The notes under the pieces were generated by a model. That model had not been told where the DNA came from. It searched no databases and saw only the letters and a program-made list of their open reading frames with translations. Of a stretch of DNA of 64,000 nt, positions 61,546 through 64,000 are shown in pieces. The number at the start of each line of letters is the position of its first letter. Within the stretch, counting starts at the first letter, position 1. The position numbers and the translations under genes were made by a program. The DNA comes from Bugula neritina (lineage: Eukaryota; Bryozoa; Gymnolaemata; Cheilostomatida; Bugulidae). The stretch spans positions 105,001 to 169,000 of the forward strand of contig CAXIUT010000289.1 in NCBI GenBank assembly GCA_964035545.1, read 5' to 3'.

Positions 61546-61654
61546 TGTAAGAGGTGGACTCGGTATTTGGTACGAGGTCACGCGAGAGTGGAGAGGAAAC
61601 CGGCGAGGCATTCTATGCTTAGCGCTACTCAAGGTTAGTCGACTTATTGTTACG
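61546..61654 (+). repeat. 3' LTR, 109 bp
   Basis: Partner of 56238-56348. It is preceded by CAAAAAGGGGGAACAGTGAC and GGTGAGAAAG, a likely purine tract. Confidence 0.85.
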
Positions 61655-62065
61655 ACAACTTAAAAAATTTACAAAAAGTAAGTAAAAACAGTTTTCTACT
61701 CGCCTCTTCAACACATATGTTCCGCAAGTGTTAAAACTACAATGGCTGAATAATAATGTCAATACATTTTTATTAAAAAAATCACAACTCTAAGTCAATA
61801 AGTTCTCTCACAAATTGACCGACTTTTTGTACCCCTATGACCGTTGTGCCCCGTTACCTCTACTCTGGATTGTTAATCTGCAAGCATCTTGTCTTAAATA
61901 CCCACAATTATTGTGAACTTTATGAATTTACAACAACAGATCTAAAACTGTTACATAGCTTCTGGCAAATGCTTTATATAACATAAAGCAATGTCGAAAG
62001 CTAAAAATTTTGATATAAATAATGCGATGAATTATGGTACCTCAGAAGTGGCAACTTCTATACTT
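61655..62065. other. Spacer, nothing recognised
   Basis: AT-rich, with a GTTGTGCCCCGTTACC patch (about 61847) echoing the GTGCCC patches at 55.3 and 56.1 kb. Confidence 0.45.
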
Positions 62066-62340
62066 ACTTGGCTACCTTAGCGCTGCCATCATCTGCGATA
62101 TGTTAAGCAACGCCCCAGTCTAATACCATAATACATTGCTACGCTATATCTCTGGATAATGGATGTGATTGGCTAATCGGGATGGGGCTAATTATCATAG
62201 GATCATTAGCAGCTTACATCAGCAGCAGGCAGTTGAATAGTAGCAATTGGCTAGTTAAATTTAATGCATAGTTATTGTGAAGCTATGTAATTCTTCTCAT
62301 TTTAGTTTATTTGCTTTAGTTCTAGGTTCATCTTTAAAAG
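62066..62340 (+). repeat. Diverged LTR remnant
   Basis: Similar over about 250 bp to the reverse complement of the LTR at 25871-26209: GGCTACCTT, CTAATACCATAATACA, GCTACGCTAT, GATTGGCTAATC, ATCATTAGCAGCTT, GTTATTGTGAAG. No internal element region is attached, so it is a solo or truncated copy. Confidence 0.65.
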
Positions 62341-62674
62341 ATTTTTGCAACTAAATTAAATGACTAAAATGTTGAGCAAATGTAGGACATTGTAGTTGAC
62401 TAATCTAGTCTTTAAGTCCAAAACAGTTTATTAAATCACAAAAATGCAAATAATATTATCAGAAAACTATACAAAAGTATTATATTATATATAATAGGTA
62501 AATAAAAGCAAAAATTGGGTAGAGAATGGTGGGGATAGCTGAGCCATGAATTGCGTTTTTAAGCATGTAGGTTGTGAATAAACTTTTTGCCAACTCAAAG
62601 GCTAGCACCATAAAAGTCATTCATATGTTGCTGTCTTTATTCAATAAAATAAAATGCATAAATATTTTACTCAC
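62341..62674. other. Spacer, nothing recognised
   Basis: AT-rich, without coding signal or repeat. Confidence 0.45.
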
Positions 62675-62815
62675 TTGGATAGAGAGCCCAATTTTTTGAC
62701 TGTAAGTTTTTGGAACTACGTGCCCGGTATAGCTTTTTGTTATGTTTACGAAAGAAATCTATGACCGCTCCTTTTGCCTCTTCAAAACTGTCATATGTGT
62801 CGGCCCAATCAGCGC
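62675..62815 (-). other. Candidate orphan exon on the minus strand
   Basis: The minus strand reads an acceptor TTTGTATGCCAG, then 141 nt open in the frame ADWADTYDSFEEAKGAVIDF ... WALYPS, then a donor GTGAGT. The sequence is protein-like. The pattern F-x-S-F-E-E-A...F...N..LY..RSSK resembles the N-terminal zinc region of MULE/ZSWIM-type proteins, a tentative likeness. No further exon was found to the left, so it may be a remnant or part of a gene extending beyond the right edge. Confidence 0.4.
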
Positions 62816-63720
<905 letters not shown>

Positions 63721-63949
63721 CTATGTCACATACAAATAATATTAGAGTAGTGAATAATATTTATGGCAAAGAGTGATGATTACATGGCAGATACGATACA
63801 GACTAACATTGAAGAGTAAAATTGAGTACCTGTATACTTGGAAGATGCTGCATTAAGTTTGATTGAATTGCAGGTGTCAACCAATTTGCATTTGACACAC
63901 GAGAAGACACATTGCATTGTAGCTGCAGCCCTGATACTTGAATCTGCAG

Positions 63950-63953
<4 letters not shown>
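63721..63953. other. Short unique stretch, nothing recognised
   Basis: Non-repetitive AT-rich DNA without an open frame of note. Confidence 0.45.

Positions 63954-64000
<47 letters not shown>
63954..64000. repeat. (TA)n microsatellite at the window edge
   Basis: Pure TA running off the end of the window. Confidence 0.95.

Larger units (their letters stand above)
56238..61654 (+). mobile_element. Ty3/gypsy element with very short LTRs and an SGNH-like 3' gene
   Basis: LTRs at 56238-56348 (111 bp) and 61546-61654 (109 bp), both starting TGTAAGAGG and ending TTATTGTTACG. They differ by a GT indel and several substitutions. A primer site TGGTGTCAGACG follows the 5' LTR directly. A purine tract lies before the 3' LTR. 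Gag, protease, RT, RNase H and integrase are all present but carry stops. A separate open frame of 203 codons follows integrase. No clear target duplication was seen (TTAAC versus ACAAC). Confidence 0.88.

Overview
This window is nuclear DNA of a multicellular animal. It has spliced protein-coding genes with GT-AG introns, a chromodomain gene, tRNA-derived SINEs, RTE-type LINEs, Penelope-like elements, several Ty3/gypsy LTR retrotransposons and long (AC)n and (TA)n arrays. The AT-rich sequence and the mix of elements would suit a sponge, cnidarian or other invertebrate. The sequence alone does not fix the species.

Host genes. (1) An eight-exon gene at 2482-6910 (+) encodes a 375-residue protein with N-terminal paired CxxC zinc-ribbon motifs, a Thr-rich linker and a C-terminal chromodomain. 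(2) A three-exon gene at 28824-32971 (+) encodes 491 residues: a RING-like zinc finger, a long Gly/Ala-rich hydrophobic domain, then 22-residue amphipathic repeats. Two relatives lie nearby. One is a lone first exon with a one-base insertion at 20956-21098. The other is a last exon at 51021-51838 that has lost exons 1-2 and the repeats. The flank of gene 2 is also duplicated (26.27-27.85 kb and 35.75-38.08 kb), so the 26-33 kb block was probably duplicated in tandem and the second copy then gutted by retroelements.

Mobile elements fill most of the rest. A young, intact Ty3/gypsy element lies at 9743-14557 (-), with near-identical 195-bp LTRs, a 5-bp target duplication and one open gag-pol frame. 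Degenerate gypsy elements lie at about 18.6-20.7 (+, 3' end only), 21.7-26.2 (-), 38.2-39.0 (-, fragment), 39.0-43.6 (+), 43.6-50.6 (+) and 56.2-61.65 kb (+). Two of these families carry an extra 3' gene. One encodes a zinc-finger/coiled-coil protein that appears to be spliced (48.8-50.0 and 19.2-20.3 kb). The other encodes an SGNH/GDSL-hydrolase-like protein (60650-61261). There are also RTE LINE fragments (3.3-4.5, 36.9-38.0, 52.7-53.0 kb, all minus), Penelope-like fragments (29.6-30.1, 54.8-55.1 kb, both minus), two SINEs with perfect target duplications, and two copies of a terminal-inverted-repeat element, one of which sits inside a gypsy gag gene.

The most promising material is the two gypsy accessory genes, the RING-like/Gly-Ala/22-mer gene family and the zinc-ribbon chromodomain gene. 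All spliced models were made by eye from reading-frame phase and GT-AG sites and have no transcript support.
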